Source: Moringa oleifera
Taxonomy: Eukaryota > Streptophyta > Magnoliopsida > Brassicales > Moringaceae
DNA length: 64,000 nt
Reading direction: 5' to 3'
Assembly (NCBI GenBank): GCA_021397835.1
Contig: JAJFZO010000256.1
Coordinates: 2,402,501-2,466,500, forward strand
In this document: positions 24,701 through 36,731 of the stretch, in pieces
Position numbering within the stretch: the stretch's first letter is position 1
Layout: every line of letters starts with the position of its first letter
Made by a program: the position numbers and the translations under genes
The notes under the pieces: model-generated
Seen by the model: the letters and a program-made list of their open reading frames with translations, nothing else
Database searches by the model: none
What the model was told of the DNA's origin: nothing

Positions 24701-27700
24701 CTCGTTCTTTGAATGGTTTGAGTCAGTTGGTTGCTACTGGTATTAACCTGATGTTTCGTTACCTCTTGGCCTCCTTTTTTTTTTTTTTTGTCGGTGATAC
24801 ATGTTGTGTATTTGTCTTTCCTTTAGGAAGAGGGTTGGTGGACTGAAATTGGAAGATCTACCTGGGCTTGATGCATTACAGATTCCAGGTATGATTTTAA
24901 TTGTACTTTTCTCCAGAAACATAACTTAATATTCCATGCTATAGTTGACTAGGTTTATTAGTTCTAGGTGGGCGATGCTTGGTGGCTTCAAGTTTGTTGG
25001 AGGTAGATCTTAGGTAATGTTAGTGCCAAACTAAAGTTGCTTCCATCAAGATAAGTACGATTAAATGTTACCACTAAGTTTATGCAAATTTTCCAAACAT
25101 TCAAACTGGGTTGACTGGTAAAAATTGTTGGACGCTGTTTGATGTTTAATATATCTGATCAGGAACCAGTGATGGTCAAACAAAGGTTGTGAGAGAAGGG
25201 GACAATGGAGTTGCATATGCATGGAATTTGAAAGAGCAGAGATGGGAAAAGGTGAGTTCAAATCTCATAGAAATCATGTTGTTTCTTTCCTTTATTTCTT
25301 CCTCTTAGAGATGAACTTAAACTTCAGCTGTTTGCCTTATGATCTTATTTTTCAGGTCACTTTTAAATTGCTGATTTGTGCGCAGGACATGAATGTCAAT
25401 ATAGATCCTATATGAAAGCTCATTTGTTTTTGACAGTTGCTCATTTTTGGCATGCTGTATGTTAGCATGATTACATTATTTATTCTGACTTTGTTATTGC
25501 CTTTGGTTATATTTTGGTATCTCTTTCAAAACCTAAAAAGTTTTGGTCCCTATTCTAATTGTAGCCAATCAATATCAGAGCCAATAAATGGAAATTTTAT
25601 TCTTGAAACTTTAAAAATGAAACTTTCTTTCTTTAAGCTAAACTGTACCATGGGGGGCATCCAGGTAATCAGAAACTGCATTCTCAGATGGTTCCTCTTT
25701 AGAGCTTGGATATTAATAATTGTGGTTAGCATTAAAAAAATGAGAAGAGAAGTTAAAAGCATAGAGATGCAGTGTTTGTTTATGCTCTAACATTGACTAT
25801 TTTTCTGAAAGCAAAAAGTTAAAAAAAATTACCATCTAGCAGATGGCAATATTGACCATAATCCTGTGATGTTGGTGATGGATGGTATTAAATGGGTTCA
25901 TAATGCCCGTTTGGGTTTGAGAACATGTGGTTGAATGTCAAGGGGTTTGATAATCTTGTAAAGTAATAGTGGTGGGGAGTGAATGAGGAAGGTAATGCCA
26001 ACTTTGTGGTTACGAGGAAGCTGAAGACAGTTAAGGAAGCTGAAGGCAGTTAAGGAAGAGGTGAAAATTGGAGTAGAGATCAGTTTAGAAGCTTAGGACA
26101 GAGGAAAGCTAAACCGTGGAGCGATTTGCAAGATTTAGACAAATATTATTAGGGAAGGGGGTAGTACTGCAGATGTCCAGGAAAAGAAAATGGCAGTCAA
26201 CAGTGAGTTGTCTCCTATTTTAAAACTAGAAAGAGTTATCGTGGAAATAGAAATCAAAGGCGTTATGGTTAAAGACAGGTGATAGGAGTACTGCATTTTT
26301 TCCTAGGACAGCTAATGTTCATCGGAGGTGCAATTTTATCAGTAAGATGCAGATTGATGGTGAATAGCTTGCTGAAGGGAAGAAACTTAAGGAGAGGGTC
26401 AGTAGATTTTACAAGAACTTGTACCAAGAAATGGAGGGTTAGCGTCCGAAGCTGGAAGTGTTGGAGTTCATGCAGATTGACACTGAGAGAGCGTTTTGAA
26501 ATGTAGTTTGGTGAAGATGAGATATGGAGTACCCTACAGGATTGTGACGGGGACAAAGGCCCAGGCCCAGACGATTTTACAATGGCTTTCTTGAAGTCAA
26601 ATGGAAGGTACTGGAAGTATATCTTTTGAGGTTGTTTGCTGACTTTCATAAGGATGGGAGCTTTGTGAAATCACTAAAATTTACATTCGTCGTGTTAATT
26701 CCTAAGAAAACAGGGGCTGCAAGTATTGGTGCTTTAGGCCTATAACCTCGGGTAGTTGTATATAAATTGCTTTTCGAAGTATTAGCAAAGAGGTTACGGT
26801 TGGTGGTGGAGAAAGTGGTTAGTGTAAGTCAAAATGTTTTTATTAAGGGTAGGCAGATTCTTGATGCGACACTCATCGCAAATGAAAGTAGGGAGAAAAG
26901 AGATCGTATGCAAATTAGACATGGACAAAAGCCTATGATCATGTATCATGGGATTTCTTGTTCTATATGCTTAGGAGGGTGGGTTGTGGTAGCAAGTGGT
27001 GTAGTTGGATTTTTGGGTGAACCCACTCTCTCCTTTGTCATTTATTTTGGCAATAGAGGCACTAGACGGAAGTCTGTCCAGGGCTGTTGATAGGGGGTTG
27101 TTGGAGAGTTTTAAAGTGGGTAGACAGGAGAGTGACATAATGGCATCGCATGTTTTATTTACGAATGATATCATAATATTTTGTGGTAGGGGAGGAGCAT
27201 GTAATTAATTTAAGGGATATCTTACTGATATTTGAGGTTGTTTCAGGTCTAAAGATTAATTTGGGTAAAACAAAAATTACAATGGTGGGTGAAGTAGAAA
27301 ATGCTAGGGATTTGGTGTCCCCTAAGGGAGGTAAGCTCACGGAATTTTCTATGAAGTACTTGGGCTTGCCTCTGGGTGTTAGATACAAAGAGACGATAAT
27401 TTGGAATGGAATATGGCAGAGATTTGAGCAATTAGTTGGTTAGAAGAAAAAATACGTGTCTAAAGTTGGTAGGCTAGTCTTGGTCAAGTTCGCAATTGCT
27501 AATTTACTTGTGTATTTTATATCTTTTTTTTTTTTCGGCTTCCAAAGGACATAGCTAATAAGTTGGAGGCAGTACAAAGGAAGTTTTTGTGAGAACGTAT
27601 GAGGAATTGTTTCAAGTATCACCTTAGTAGGGGAGGAACTTTTGGCTTGGAGTGGACAGAGAGCTACAAATGAGAGGAAGAGATTGTTATGTATGATTTC

Positions 27701-30700
27701 TCAATTAATATTTTGGGTTACATGGAAAGAAAGGAATAAAAGGGGTTTTGATAATGCTGAAACACCTTTAGCAATTGTGCAAGAGTTTTTGGGTCAGTGT
27801 TTTAAACTATGGGTTTGAGGGAATTATTTTGTAAATGAGGAGAATATAATAGAGTTTATTGAACTACTGACTCCTACAATCTAGCTAAAGTTGTAATGGG
27901 ATGCACCCCTTTGGTGTAAATAATATTACACTTTTGTTTCTGTTCATAGAAAAAAAAAGTATCACCTTGTAAGGTCGGAGGTGGTCACTCAACCAATTGC
28001 CAATGGTGAGTTAAGGGTCAATGGTCTTGTCACCTTTAACAAGGCCTTGTTGGGTAAGTGGTTGTGGAGGTTCATGGTGGAGAAAGAGAGCTTTTGGAAA
28101 GACTATTGAGGGTTAAATATGGGGAGTTGGAAAGGGTTGGATGACCACAAGAGGCAGAGAGACACATGGCATTGGTGTGTGGAAGGCCATAAGAAAAAAA
28201 TGGGAGGAGTTTAAGGAGTGGACAGAATTCAAGGTAGGTAAGGACATGGTCAAGTTTTGGCAAGATAAGTGGTGCTGGGACAAACCTTTGAGTGATGTAT
28301 TCCTTGTTGTCTTTTCCATAATAGGTTAGTGAATACCGGGTGGCGAGAAATGCTTAAGACTGGGAGATTGGACAAATTAAGGGATTGTATGCCACGATTC
28401 AGGGCGTCAGTTTAGGGAATAATGTTGAGGACAAGTAGTATGGACACTAGACAACAGAAGTGGCTTTTCTCTTAGTTCTTATTTTTGAGGAATTTGTAGG
28501 GTTAATGAAGGGACTTTGTTTCTAAGGAAGTAGATTTGGAGCTAAATCCTTCTGTTTTTTTTTTTTTTTTTACTTAGTACTAATGATAGACAACCTAAGG
28601 AAATGGGGAATGATACTAGTCAATCGTTTCTATCTGTGCAAAGAGCATGAAGAATCAATGTATCATCTTTTGATAGGATGTAAGTGGACTCCTCAGATTT
28701 AGGAGTCAATTTTCGAAGTCGCTTTGTCTTGTGTAACTGTATGGTAAGTAGGAGGGGAGTTAACGACGTGGTCAAGGTAAGGGCTTGGGAGAGAGAAAGG
28801 TACATTGGCGATGATGATCCCTCAGCTAATATTTTTGGAATATTTGGTGTGAAAAGAATAGGAGGGCTTTTGATTATTTTGAGACACCAATAGCTGTATT
28901 GAGAGAGTCTTGGATTATTGTTTTAAAGTTTTGGGACTCGGGTGATTATTTTGTAAATGTGGAAGATGTAATTGACTTCATAGAGTGCAACCCCTTGGTG
29001 CCCAGAAAATAATATGTATTCTTTTGTTTCTGATAAGGAAAAAAAAAAAAAAAGAAGTTAAAAAGTTTTTGCTCTTTGAAACCCAATAATGAATCTTTAA
29101 GGTTTTCTTTATCTATTTTTCTTGATAGATTTCTATACTGATGATGCTTTTGTATGTTGTTTTGCAAAACCTAAAATGTAATGATTTGTGTTGATATTTT
29201 CCTCACATTGTTTGTACTTTGTAGAAGAAGAGGAAAATAACTTATGCGAAAGAACAAAACCGAGAAAGGTTTGCAGAAAAATAACGGTTTTAGCTTTTTA
29301 TAAAGTAGAAGACAAGTTGAACTAAATATATTCCTTTCGTGCCTTGAGTCCTTCTTCACTCTTTATTTTTGCATATTTGAAAATTTGGAATGAATCATCA
29401 CTTGAGTATCGGAAATTTTTTTCTTCAAGTCCATTCATTATTTTGTTCTTTTTAAGACTTCTACATGTCGAGTTCTTGCTCCCGGTAGAGTAATATTCGA
29501 TAGGCATTTCTTTCATGGAAGAAGCGTTATTATTTGTTTTAACTTTCAGATTGGTGAAGTTGTTGATGGACCAGATGATGGCATGAATCGTCCTGTTCTT
29601 GATGGAGTCCAATATGATTATGGTTAGAGTTTTGACTTATTTTTAGCAATTACAAGTTAAATTAACTTTTGTTTGTATATATTCTTAATCATTTTTTAAC
29701 TTCTGACTCAGTTTTTGATGTTGATATTGGGGATGGGGAGCTTGTTCGTAAGTTGCCATACAACCGGTCAGGTATGTTTGCTCTCCTTGTCATTACTTTC
29801 TTTTTTCTTTGTTTGTCTTATGATTGGAGGTTGTTTGACTGTTCTATAATCATTATCTTCATTCCCTGCTATTTTAGGGGTCATGGCTTCCTTTGATGTC
29901 AATTGAGAATCTATTTAACTCTTCTTCCTTAGCTTGGTCTACTTTATTATTCTGTGTTGCTAGTAAAGAACGAATACATGTAAATGAACAATGTAATCTT
30001 AGAATGAGTTTTTGACTAATTTGCCTTTTTTAGTTTATGAATTTGTTAGTTATTAAATTTGCAGGTTTATTTGATCTTCTAGTTTTTTTCCCAACATTTA
30101 TATGGTTGTCGAATTCCCTCTTGTCTATGGTTTTTACTTTCTCAATTTTGGGCTGCTATTCACTATTATTTTTCTTGGCTGTCCCCCTTAACTCTGATAC
30201 AATTGTCTGTCTTTGTCTCTCTCTTTCATAGACACATGTACCACATATATGCGCAGACCTGCAAACATGCACATTCAGGCACGCAAATGTGCAAAAGCAC
30301 ACAAACACGAATAGACATGCATGCATGACTGCACATAAAAGGTGTCAGGTACCAAGAGCATATATGAAGGTAGATCAGTGGTCCTCCTGTTTTTGTGTGA
30401 ACAAATTTGTGGAGAAATAAATGGGCTTGCGAAGTGTTCCTGTGCTACTATCTTTTTTGGTGTTTGTTCTAATTGTCGTTGGTGATACTTCTTGTAGTTA
30501 CTCATGTCTTCTATCTTTCCTTGAATTCTGTTAGTTTTTAAAGTTTGATGATCTCTTCTAATCCAGGCATCTAGAATTCATTGTAGTTTGTCAATGATAG
30601 CACGTTGTTGTTACTTTCATTCGATTGCTCTTATAATTGTTGTTTGAGCAGTATACAAATTGCTCTTTGTATAGTCCTTAATGATTGAGATATTTTCCAG

Positions 30701-33700
30701 ATAATCCATATGATACTGCTGACAAGTGGCTTCTCAAGGAAAATCTGCCTCTTTCCTATCGACAACAGATTGTAGAATTTATACTGCAAAATTCGGGACA
30801 AAAAGACTTCAATTTTGATCCATCATTTCGTGATCCCTACACTGGCTGTAAGTATAATGTCTTGGTTAGGTTTATAGTCCTTATTGCATGCCTTTCATTG
30901 CAATGATGTGGTTTGTTTGTTCTTTCAGCAAGTGCATATGTACCTGGAGGACCGTCTTACATGTCTGGTATGCATATGATTCGTGCAGGTTTGGTTGGGA
31001 GAGGAGGGGGGGAGGGGGGGAGGGGGAATATAAAAGTGAACACATCCTTATTATTTTTTGGGTTACTGCCAGATGTTCATCACTTTCTTTAGAATCTTCA
31101 ACATAGATTCTCTTCTTTGTTCTCATATATTTAATATTCTTATTTATTCAGCAGCTTCAGCCAAACCTTCTTACAAGCATATTCCAAAGGTATGCTTTTA
31201 CTGTCGCTATCATTGTTGTAACATCTATCTTGTTGATTATATTTAAATCTTTTCAAGATTAGGAGTACCAAGCTGTATAACACGTCTTTTGTATCCCATC
31301 TTACGTATTCTTCTATTTCTTGTTTGCAGAAAGGAATGCTTGTTTTCGATGTGGCTCAGTTTGATGGGATCCTAAAAAAGATTAAAGAATTCAGTGATGC
31401 TTTGCACTCTGACTTGGTAGGTTTCCTATATTCTTTAGTCGCATTTAGCCCATCTATATCTTCTTTCATGTCTATATATAACTTATCAACCACCATTTTC
31501 TATCATCTTTTATACAAAACATAAAATTGATAACCTCTTTGATTATCAATGCTTTTCCATAAGCACTAGCAGCCTGGTAGAAAATTTTCCATGTAGTTCT
31601 TTTTAGTTGTTTATTGGTTGAGGTAAAAATGTACTTAATATTTAGAAACATAAAATTCAGAGGTCACTTGTGCAGATGTGGCGTCACTTTATTGCTCGTG
31701 AGAATAAATTGTTTTTGCTGGAAAAAGACTTACAGAAAACAGAACTTTCGTCTTTTGCTTAAACTTTTCATTTCTAAATTTCTTTATTTACTAGAAATAT
31801 CTTGGCCCTCCTGAGGCTAGCTTCCTGGTTTTGTTTTTCTTATAAATCATCTCTTTTATTTATTTTCTATTGTGGTTCTCTGTCAATACTGCCTTCTATA
31901 ATTGGTTCTTTTGACAATCATTTGAAGGTAAAAAAGAATCTGTCCCTGACTGAGATTGAGATGTCCAGACTAGGAGCTGTTGTTAAAATACTTAAGGACA
32001 CATCACATTACCATAGTAGTAACTTTGCAGATGCTGATATTGCTTTGGTACTGAAATTGCTGAAGGCTTGGCCACCTGAAATGATGTTTCCGGGTCAGTT
32101 TTGCTGATATTGGAAGGCTTAACTTGTAGTTTCCTTCTCCATACGCACACATACATGCATACGGCAAAGTAAAGTCTGTTGCTGACCTCCATGATGAAGA
32201 TTTGCCATTGTTTCTCACATCTGTAACAGTGATCTGTTGATGATTTACGTTATGAATAATATTTTTAATTTCTCTGTGGATCTCATTCTTAGGTCCTCTT
32301 CCTCCCTAATATGTTACAATTACCAAATTTGACAGCTTTGATATGAGAGCAGTGTAGAAATATTATATCATTCTTTTCTGATAAAAAAAAAAAAAGGAGA
32401 AATATTATATCATTTTTCTAAAGTGGGGAAACTTCGAAGTCATTCTTATTTTCCGTACTTTTATATTTATATTCTGTAGTTTTTCTTTTCTAAGTTGTGC
32501 CATTTTCTTTGATTTTCTAGATCTTCGTTGGTTTTCTGGATTTTCTTTTATTTTCTGGACTTTTTTATTTTATTTTTTTAATTTTAATTGTTCTTACTTT
32601 CCTTTCTTTTTTTTCTTGATTTTTTTTTGATGTTTCTAGAGTCTCTTGGATTTTCTTTCATATCAATTTACTTTCTTTTCTTTAATTTTACTTTCTTTTC
32701 TGAATTTTGTTTTATTTTCTGCATTTTCTATTATTTTATTGGATTTTCATTTATTTTCTTTATTTTGCTCGATTTTCTTTGGTTTTCTAGAATTTCTCTT
32801 GTTTTCTTTGATTTTCTTGGTTTCTTTTTCTTTTAATTTCTTTTCATTTCATTTATTTTCTGGACTTTCTATTATTTTCTTGATTTTCTATTATTTTCTT
32901 GATTTTTTTATTTCTTGGATTTTCTGTTATCTTAATATATTTTATTTTCTATTACATTTGTTTCTTTTATTTTCTTTATTTTGTTGGAGTTTCTCTGATT
33001 TCAATTTATTTTCTTTTCTTCTTTTGATATATTTTACTTGTGGATTTTCTTTTATTTAGTAGATTTTCTGGATTTTTTTTTGAAGTAGTCCATAGTTTCT
33101 GGTTTTAATTTATCTATACATACTAAATATCTGCCCCTTTCCTGTTTCTGATTTGCTTGTGATTATGAACTAAAATTTTCAAGGAGGTGAAGGTCATTCG
33201 AAGCACTTTCTGCTAGAGATGATTGAGTTTGTGCTAAAATGCAAATGTGTTGGTTGCTAGCAGTTATGCCATCTTCATGTGTAATGCTAGATGATTTTAT
33301 GATCTTTGTCTGCGTTGGTTTCACTTATGCAGCTATTGATATTCTGAGGATGATCATCCTGCATCCTCATGGAGCGAGTTTACTTCTCGAGCACGTACAA
33401 AATGAAAATGGTACTTGACTGAAAGATTCAACTTTATCTAATTTGTTTCTGTTTTTGATGGTTGACCTGGATCTTGAAAAGTGTTTGCAATGATTATTTA
33501 AAATTCTGTTTAGTTGTGTTATACATGTGCAGCTTGCATTAGTCTTTTGGTAAAGAATACCAGATTCCTTTTTGTTATGTCATCACTTGAAGGATTATTT
33601 CCCTTTTTCCAATTCTTTTTCGGACCTTTTTATGCTTTTGCCATATAATAATTGGTGCTATCAGGGAAATGGCTTCTTGTAAAGATCTGTTTGCTTGAGT

Positions 33701-36063
33701 TACTATTACTTCTGGTTTATTTTTATTTTTTTTTCATTTAGTTTTATAAAGTACTTGTTGGCCGAAACATCCGTTTGCTCAAGTTTGTTTTTCATAGCAG
33801 TCTTCTTTTTTGGGTAATCAGATGTACTTATGGAAATGATCAAGAAAGTAACGGCAACGAATCCTTTACTTCCTGCAAATCTTTTAACCAGTGTTCGTGC
33901 AGTGGGTAACCTATTTAAAAATTCATCCTACCACAACTGGCTGCAAAAGCATTGTAGCGATGTAAGTTCCCTCCTCCCTTTTCATATTCTGAGTTATGAA
34001 TTTTGTACAGAAGTTTGGTTTTTGGTTGGAATTGCCGCTAAGGAGTAATTTCAGTTTTTTTCCTCTTGGGAGACCATCAATGTTGCTGACTATAGCATTG
34101 CATCTTGGCTTTTGAGTTGTCAAAGGTTGGGGGAATCTGAGGAAACTAGAAACTAGATGTTTCTTATGCTGCCAAGTACTGGTGTTGTCAGATGATGTGC
34201 CTGTGTGTGTTTGAATGTAGTTCATACTTCATAAGATGCATGTCTTTAGGTGCACATCTGAATGCATAGCATGTCATTTCTCTTGCAATGTTCATCTTTA
34301 CAAACATCACTGTGTGTGAAAGCAAAGGGTAAGAAGTTTGGACAGCATAATACAGTTGTCTGATCATTTCTAATAACAAATAATGATGCATATAAGCATA
34401 TAGGGTTTAAAAAATATTTGTTGTAGTTTTGAATTAAGAACCATTGTTTGATCTCGACGAAGGGCAAGTTTTTTAAATCCCTTTTCGTGTTGGCTATTTG
34501 TATTGATGTTTTTTGGTTGTTGTTGATTGTTTATCTCTAAGTGACTACCACATATTTGTCATCTGTTTGATTTCAGCTGTTTACTTTGTTACTGATCTTG
34601 CAGATTCTTGATGGGTTCTCAAGTTGTTCTTCATCTCCAAATAAGCATCTGCTATTGTCATATTCCACCTTGATACTTAAGTAAGTCTTCTATTGACTTA
34701 GAAGTATGCAGACATTACTTTAACCTGAACCATGTTCAGCAGTGGATTGGAGGCCCTGTGATGTAGGGCAACTGGAAATGAAGAAGAAAGTATGGATTTG
34801 GGGAAAATTAGGATTTTAGGAAGAAGAAAGTAGGAAAAGAGAAGAACAAAGCAAGGCCTCAGACCTTAAATAACAAATATCCAGAATCTCAAAAATACAC
34901 TGAATTGTTAAATTATAAATGGTATTACAGTGGCCTAAGTATTTATAGTTACCAAATACTAATAAAAAGTAAAAAATCTAAGTCCTAATGAAAATTGGAC
35001 TGAAGTCGTAAAATAAATTACATAACAAAAGCAAATATATCTTTCCTAATTTTGGATGAAAAAAGAAATACATCATTTTCTCTTATTTTCAGAATTTATG
35101 CCTAGAGTAAGTTATCCTGAAATCTTTAATCAGTCCTTGGTCCTTCGTCATCCTGTCTTAGAAAATTTTTTGTGATCAAATTCTTCTATATCCTTGCAGC
35201 TTTTGTCTATTTGTTCCCTTGTTTCTTTTTCTGGGGTTTATTGAAGGGGCTTGTTGCTATCAGTTTTATGCATTCTGTCTCATTGATATTCTGCTTTAGT
35301 TTTATATGTGTTGGCTTGTATTGATGAGACAATTACTACGAATCTTTGAAACCACTGTTTACTCTGTTAACTGATTTTCTACACTATGAATGTGTACATT
35401 ATAACCATTCCTTGATCTAAGCTGTTAGTTGTATGCTTCATAGTTATGCAGTACTGTTAATTGAGAAAAAGGATGAAGAAGGTCAATCCCAAGTTCTTTC
35501 TGCAGCTCTTGAGGTACATGATTCCCTACGTTTGCAAATGAGAACACTGTGCTGCTTTTTCCTGATTTGTTGCCTCCTTTAGTATTTAATCAACCCCTGA
35601 GCTCCCACTCTTCCAATTCCGATATCCATTGTCATAGTAAATGATCTTTCTTTTTCCCAGATTGCAGAACAGGAAGGTTTAGAACTTGATACAAAATTCC
35701 GTGCTTTGGTTGCCATTGGATCGCTGGTATCTTCTCATGACTTCTGTTTATATCATCCCTCATGCTGATGATCGTTTTAATTAGAGCAAAAATTGTCGGT
35801 CACATAAAATACTTTGATGGGGAACATGTCTATCGTGTTGGGTATATAACAAATTAGGATGAGCATTCTCCAAAATGCACTTGCCTAGCTTGTTGATTAG
35901 TAGTGTATTTTCCGCATTGTTGGAACAGATGCTCGAGGGTTTAGTGAAAAGAATAGCATTGGATTTCGACATTGAGAGTATTGCTAAAGCAGCAAAGGCA
36001 TCTAAAGAAGCCAAGATTGCTGAAGTGGGATCAGATATTGAGCTGCTGATAAAGCAGAGTTAG
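18740..36063 (+). CDS. PLAA/DOA1/UFD3-like WD40-PFU-PUL protein
   Basis: Twenty-two coding exons give 760 residues: 18740-18799, 19580-19911, 20734-20837, 21935-22003, 22452-22512, 23543-23682, 24309-24498, 24827-24888, 25163-25251, 29550-29622, 29712-29771, 30701-30847, 30929-30967, 31152-31189, 31330-31416, 31928-32093, 33333-33410, 33822-33961, 34604-34680, 35444-35513, 35661-35726, 35929-36063. All introns are GT-AG and all phases agree. Residues 1 to ~300 are a seven-blade WD40 propeller (repeats ending VRFWTLD, ALVWDLS, LKRW-like LRRWRNG, LKLWKGK, IRLWAIS, AKIWK, VRIWTV). Residues ~340-462 are the PFU ubiquitin-binding domain ([13 protein letters not shown]...[17 protein letters not shown]), and ~490-760 the PUL domain that binds Cdc48/p97. 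The family is a ubiquitin receptor and Cdc48 cofactor in protein turnover and ubiquitin recycling. Intron 9 (4.3 kb) carries LINE debris. Length equals that recalled for Arabidopsis At3g18860. Confidence 0.95.
20261..20315 (+). mobile_element. Ultra-short LINE insertion with 16-bp target duplication (PLAA intron 2)
   Basis: ATGATTTCTAATGTTT is present exactly at 20261-20276 and 20300-20315. Between the copies lie 23 bases ending TTTCTGATAAAAAA. That ending matches the 3' end of the LINE in intron 9 (TTTCTGATAAGG before its poly-A). The structure is that of an extremely 5'-truncated LINE copy: tail, A-run and target-site duplication only. Confidence 0.7.
25827..29054 (+). mobile_element. Degraded 5'-truncated LINE (L1-type) in PLAA intron 9
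   Basis: Sense-strand fragments of a plant LINE ORF2, broken by many stops and frameshifts, run in the expected order. First come linker and reverse-transcriptase N-terminal pieces ([41 protein letters not shown]; ~26,330-26,720). Next is [34 protein letters not shown] (~26,790-26,890). The palm region follows, with the usual FADD-type site altered to FTND and then [14 protein letters not shown] and [11 protein letters not shown] (~27,000-27,430). Then come [12 protein letters not shown] (~28,040), [10 protein letters not shown] (~28,250) and a zinc-finger RVT piece [20 protein letters not shown] (~28,620). No endonuclease domain is visible. The element ends in TTTCTGATAAGG plus poly-A. A 10-base AAGTTAAAAA at 25817-25826 and 29055-29064 is a candidate target duplication. 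It is spliced out with the intron and is clearly dead. Confidence 0.85.
27626..27956 (+). mobile_element. Second LINE 3' end nested in the first, with 12-bp target duplication
   Basis: The outer LINE reads ...NCFKYHL, is interrupted here, then resumes [13 protein letters not shown]... The bases AAGTATCACCTT occur exactly at 27614-27625 and 27957-27968, flanking the insert. The insert encodes a LINE C-terminus ([19 protein letters not shown]), has a CCCCTTTGGTG...CTTTTGTTTCTG tail like the outer element, and ends in a run of A. Confidence 0.85.
32356..32414 (+). mobile_element. Ultra-short LINE insertion with 17-bp target duplication (PLAA intron 16)
   Basis: AGAAATATTATATCATT is repeated exactly at 32356-32372 and 32398-32414. 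The 25 bases between them are CTTTTCTGATAA followed by an A-run and GG. This is the same terminal motif as the intron-9 LINE tail. Confidence 0.72.
32490..33080 (+). repeat. Degenerate T-rich minisatellite in PLAA intron 16
   Basis: About 590 bases composed almost entirely of variants of TGGATTTTCTTTTATTTTC and GATTTTCTATTATTTTCTT, with very few A-rich or GC-rich interruptions on the plus strand. It leaves long spurious Phe/Leu/Ser-rich open frames (~32,588-33,059), which are composition artefacts rather than genes. Confidence 0.65.
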
Positions 36064-36079
36064 ATCTGCATTACGCCGG

Positions 36080-36199
36080 TAAATGCCCTTAACCAGTCGG
36101 TAAAAATGAACAGGAATTTTCAATGCATGGAGGCAGGCTTCCACCCTAGCATGAGTAGCATATATATTCCTAATTTTTTTTCTCTCTTCCATGTAACAG
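36080..36199 (+). other. Probable intron in the PLAA 3' UTR
   Basis: A donor (GCCG/GTAAATG) lies 17 bases after the stop codon and an acceptor (CCATGTAACAG/GATGAG) ends at 36199. At this distance from the stop, the junction would not be expected to trigger nonsense-mediated decay. Confidence 0.5.
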
Positions 36200-36237
36200 G
36201 ATGAGAAAGTCACTGGAAATGGAGATAAAACAATCTG

Positions 36238-36362
36238 AGACCTTAATGAGGCATTCTAGGGTTTTGCAGTTATTTCGAGAATTCCCATGGGAGGACTGGA
36301 CTCTCCATGGAGAACTGTTTATCTGAAACTCAGACCTTAATGAGGCATTCTAGGGTTTTGCA
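36238..36362 (+). repeat. Exact 31-bp direct repeat in the PLAA 3' UTR
   Basis: A 31-base sequence containing ACCTTAATGAGGCATTCTAG is identical at 36238-36268 and 36332-36362, 94 bases apart. CCATGG also occurs twice between them. Confidence 0.75.
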
Positions 36363-36731
36363 TCAACTTATTTATATGTTCTGGGTCTCCATTGGTTCCA
36401 TATTTGCTGAGTCACCTGTAATGGAAATGCTAATGGATATGACATTTCATCTCTGTAACTTCATTTATGGACAGGAATTCTTCTAGTCTCCAGAATGGAC
36501 TATGTAGATGATCTATTCGAGCTTGAATCCTGGGTTGTTTATTTCGGAGGTTCTAGTGGATCAAATCTTCTGTTTCATCTTTGTAGCTTGATTCATTATG
36601 TGCTTATGCCTCTCCGTTCTTGCTTCTGGGTATACCTGTGAACACTATGAAACCTTTGATTTCTATTGATTACAGGAGGATAACACATTGTTGTGAACTT
36701 TCTTGCTTGGAATTCAATGAATATGATAGTG

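Larger units (their letters stand above)
36064..36731. other. PLAA 3' UTR and tail-to-tail spacer with the mTERF gene
   Basis: Holds a probable 3' UTR intron (36080-36199) and a 31-bp exact direct repeat. The mTERF 3' UTR (minus strand) must lie in its right half. No gene. Confidence 0.55.

Noticed and set aside
32588..33059. Overlapping 80-140-codon open frames rich in Phe, Leu and Ser
   Set aside because: They are translations of the T-rich minisatellite in a PLAA intron, with no family similarity and no splice context.
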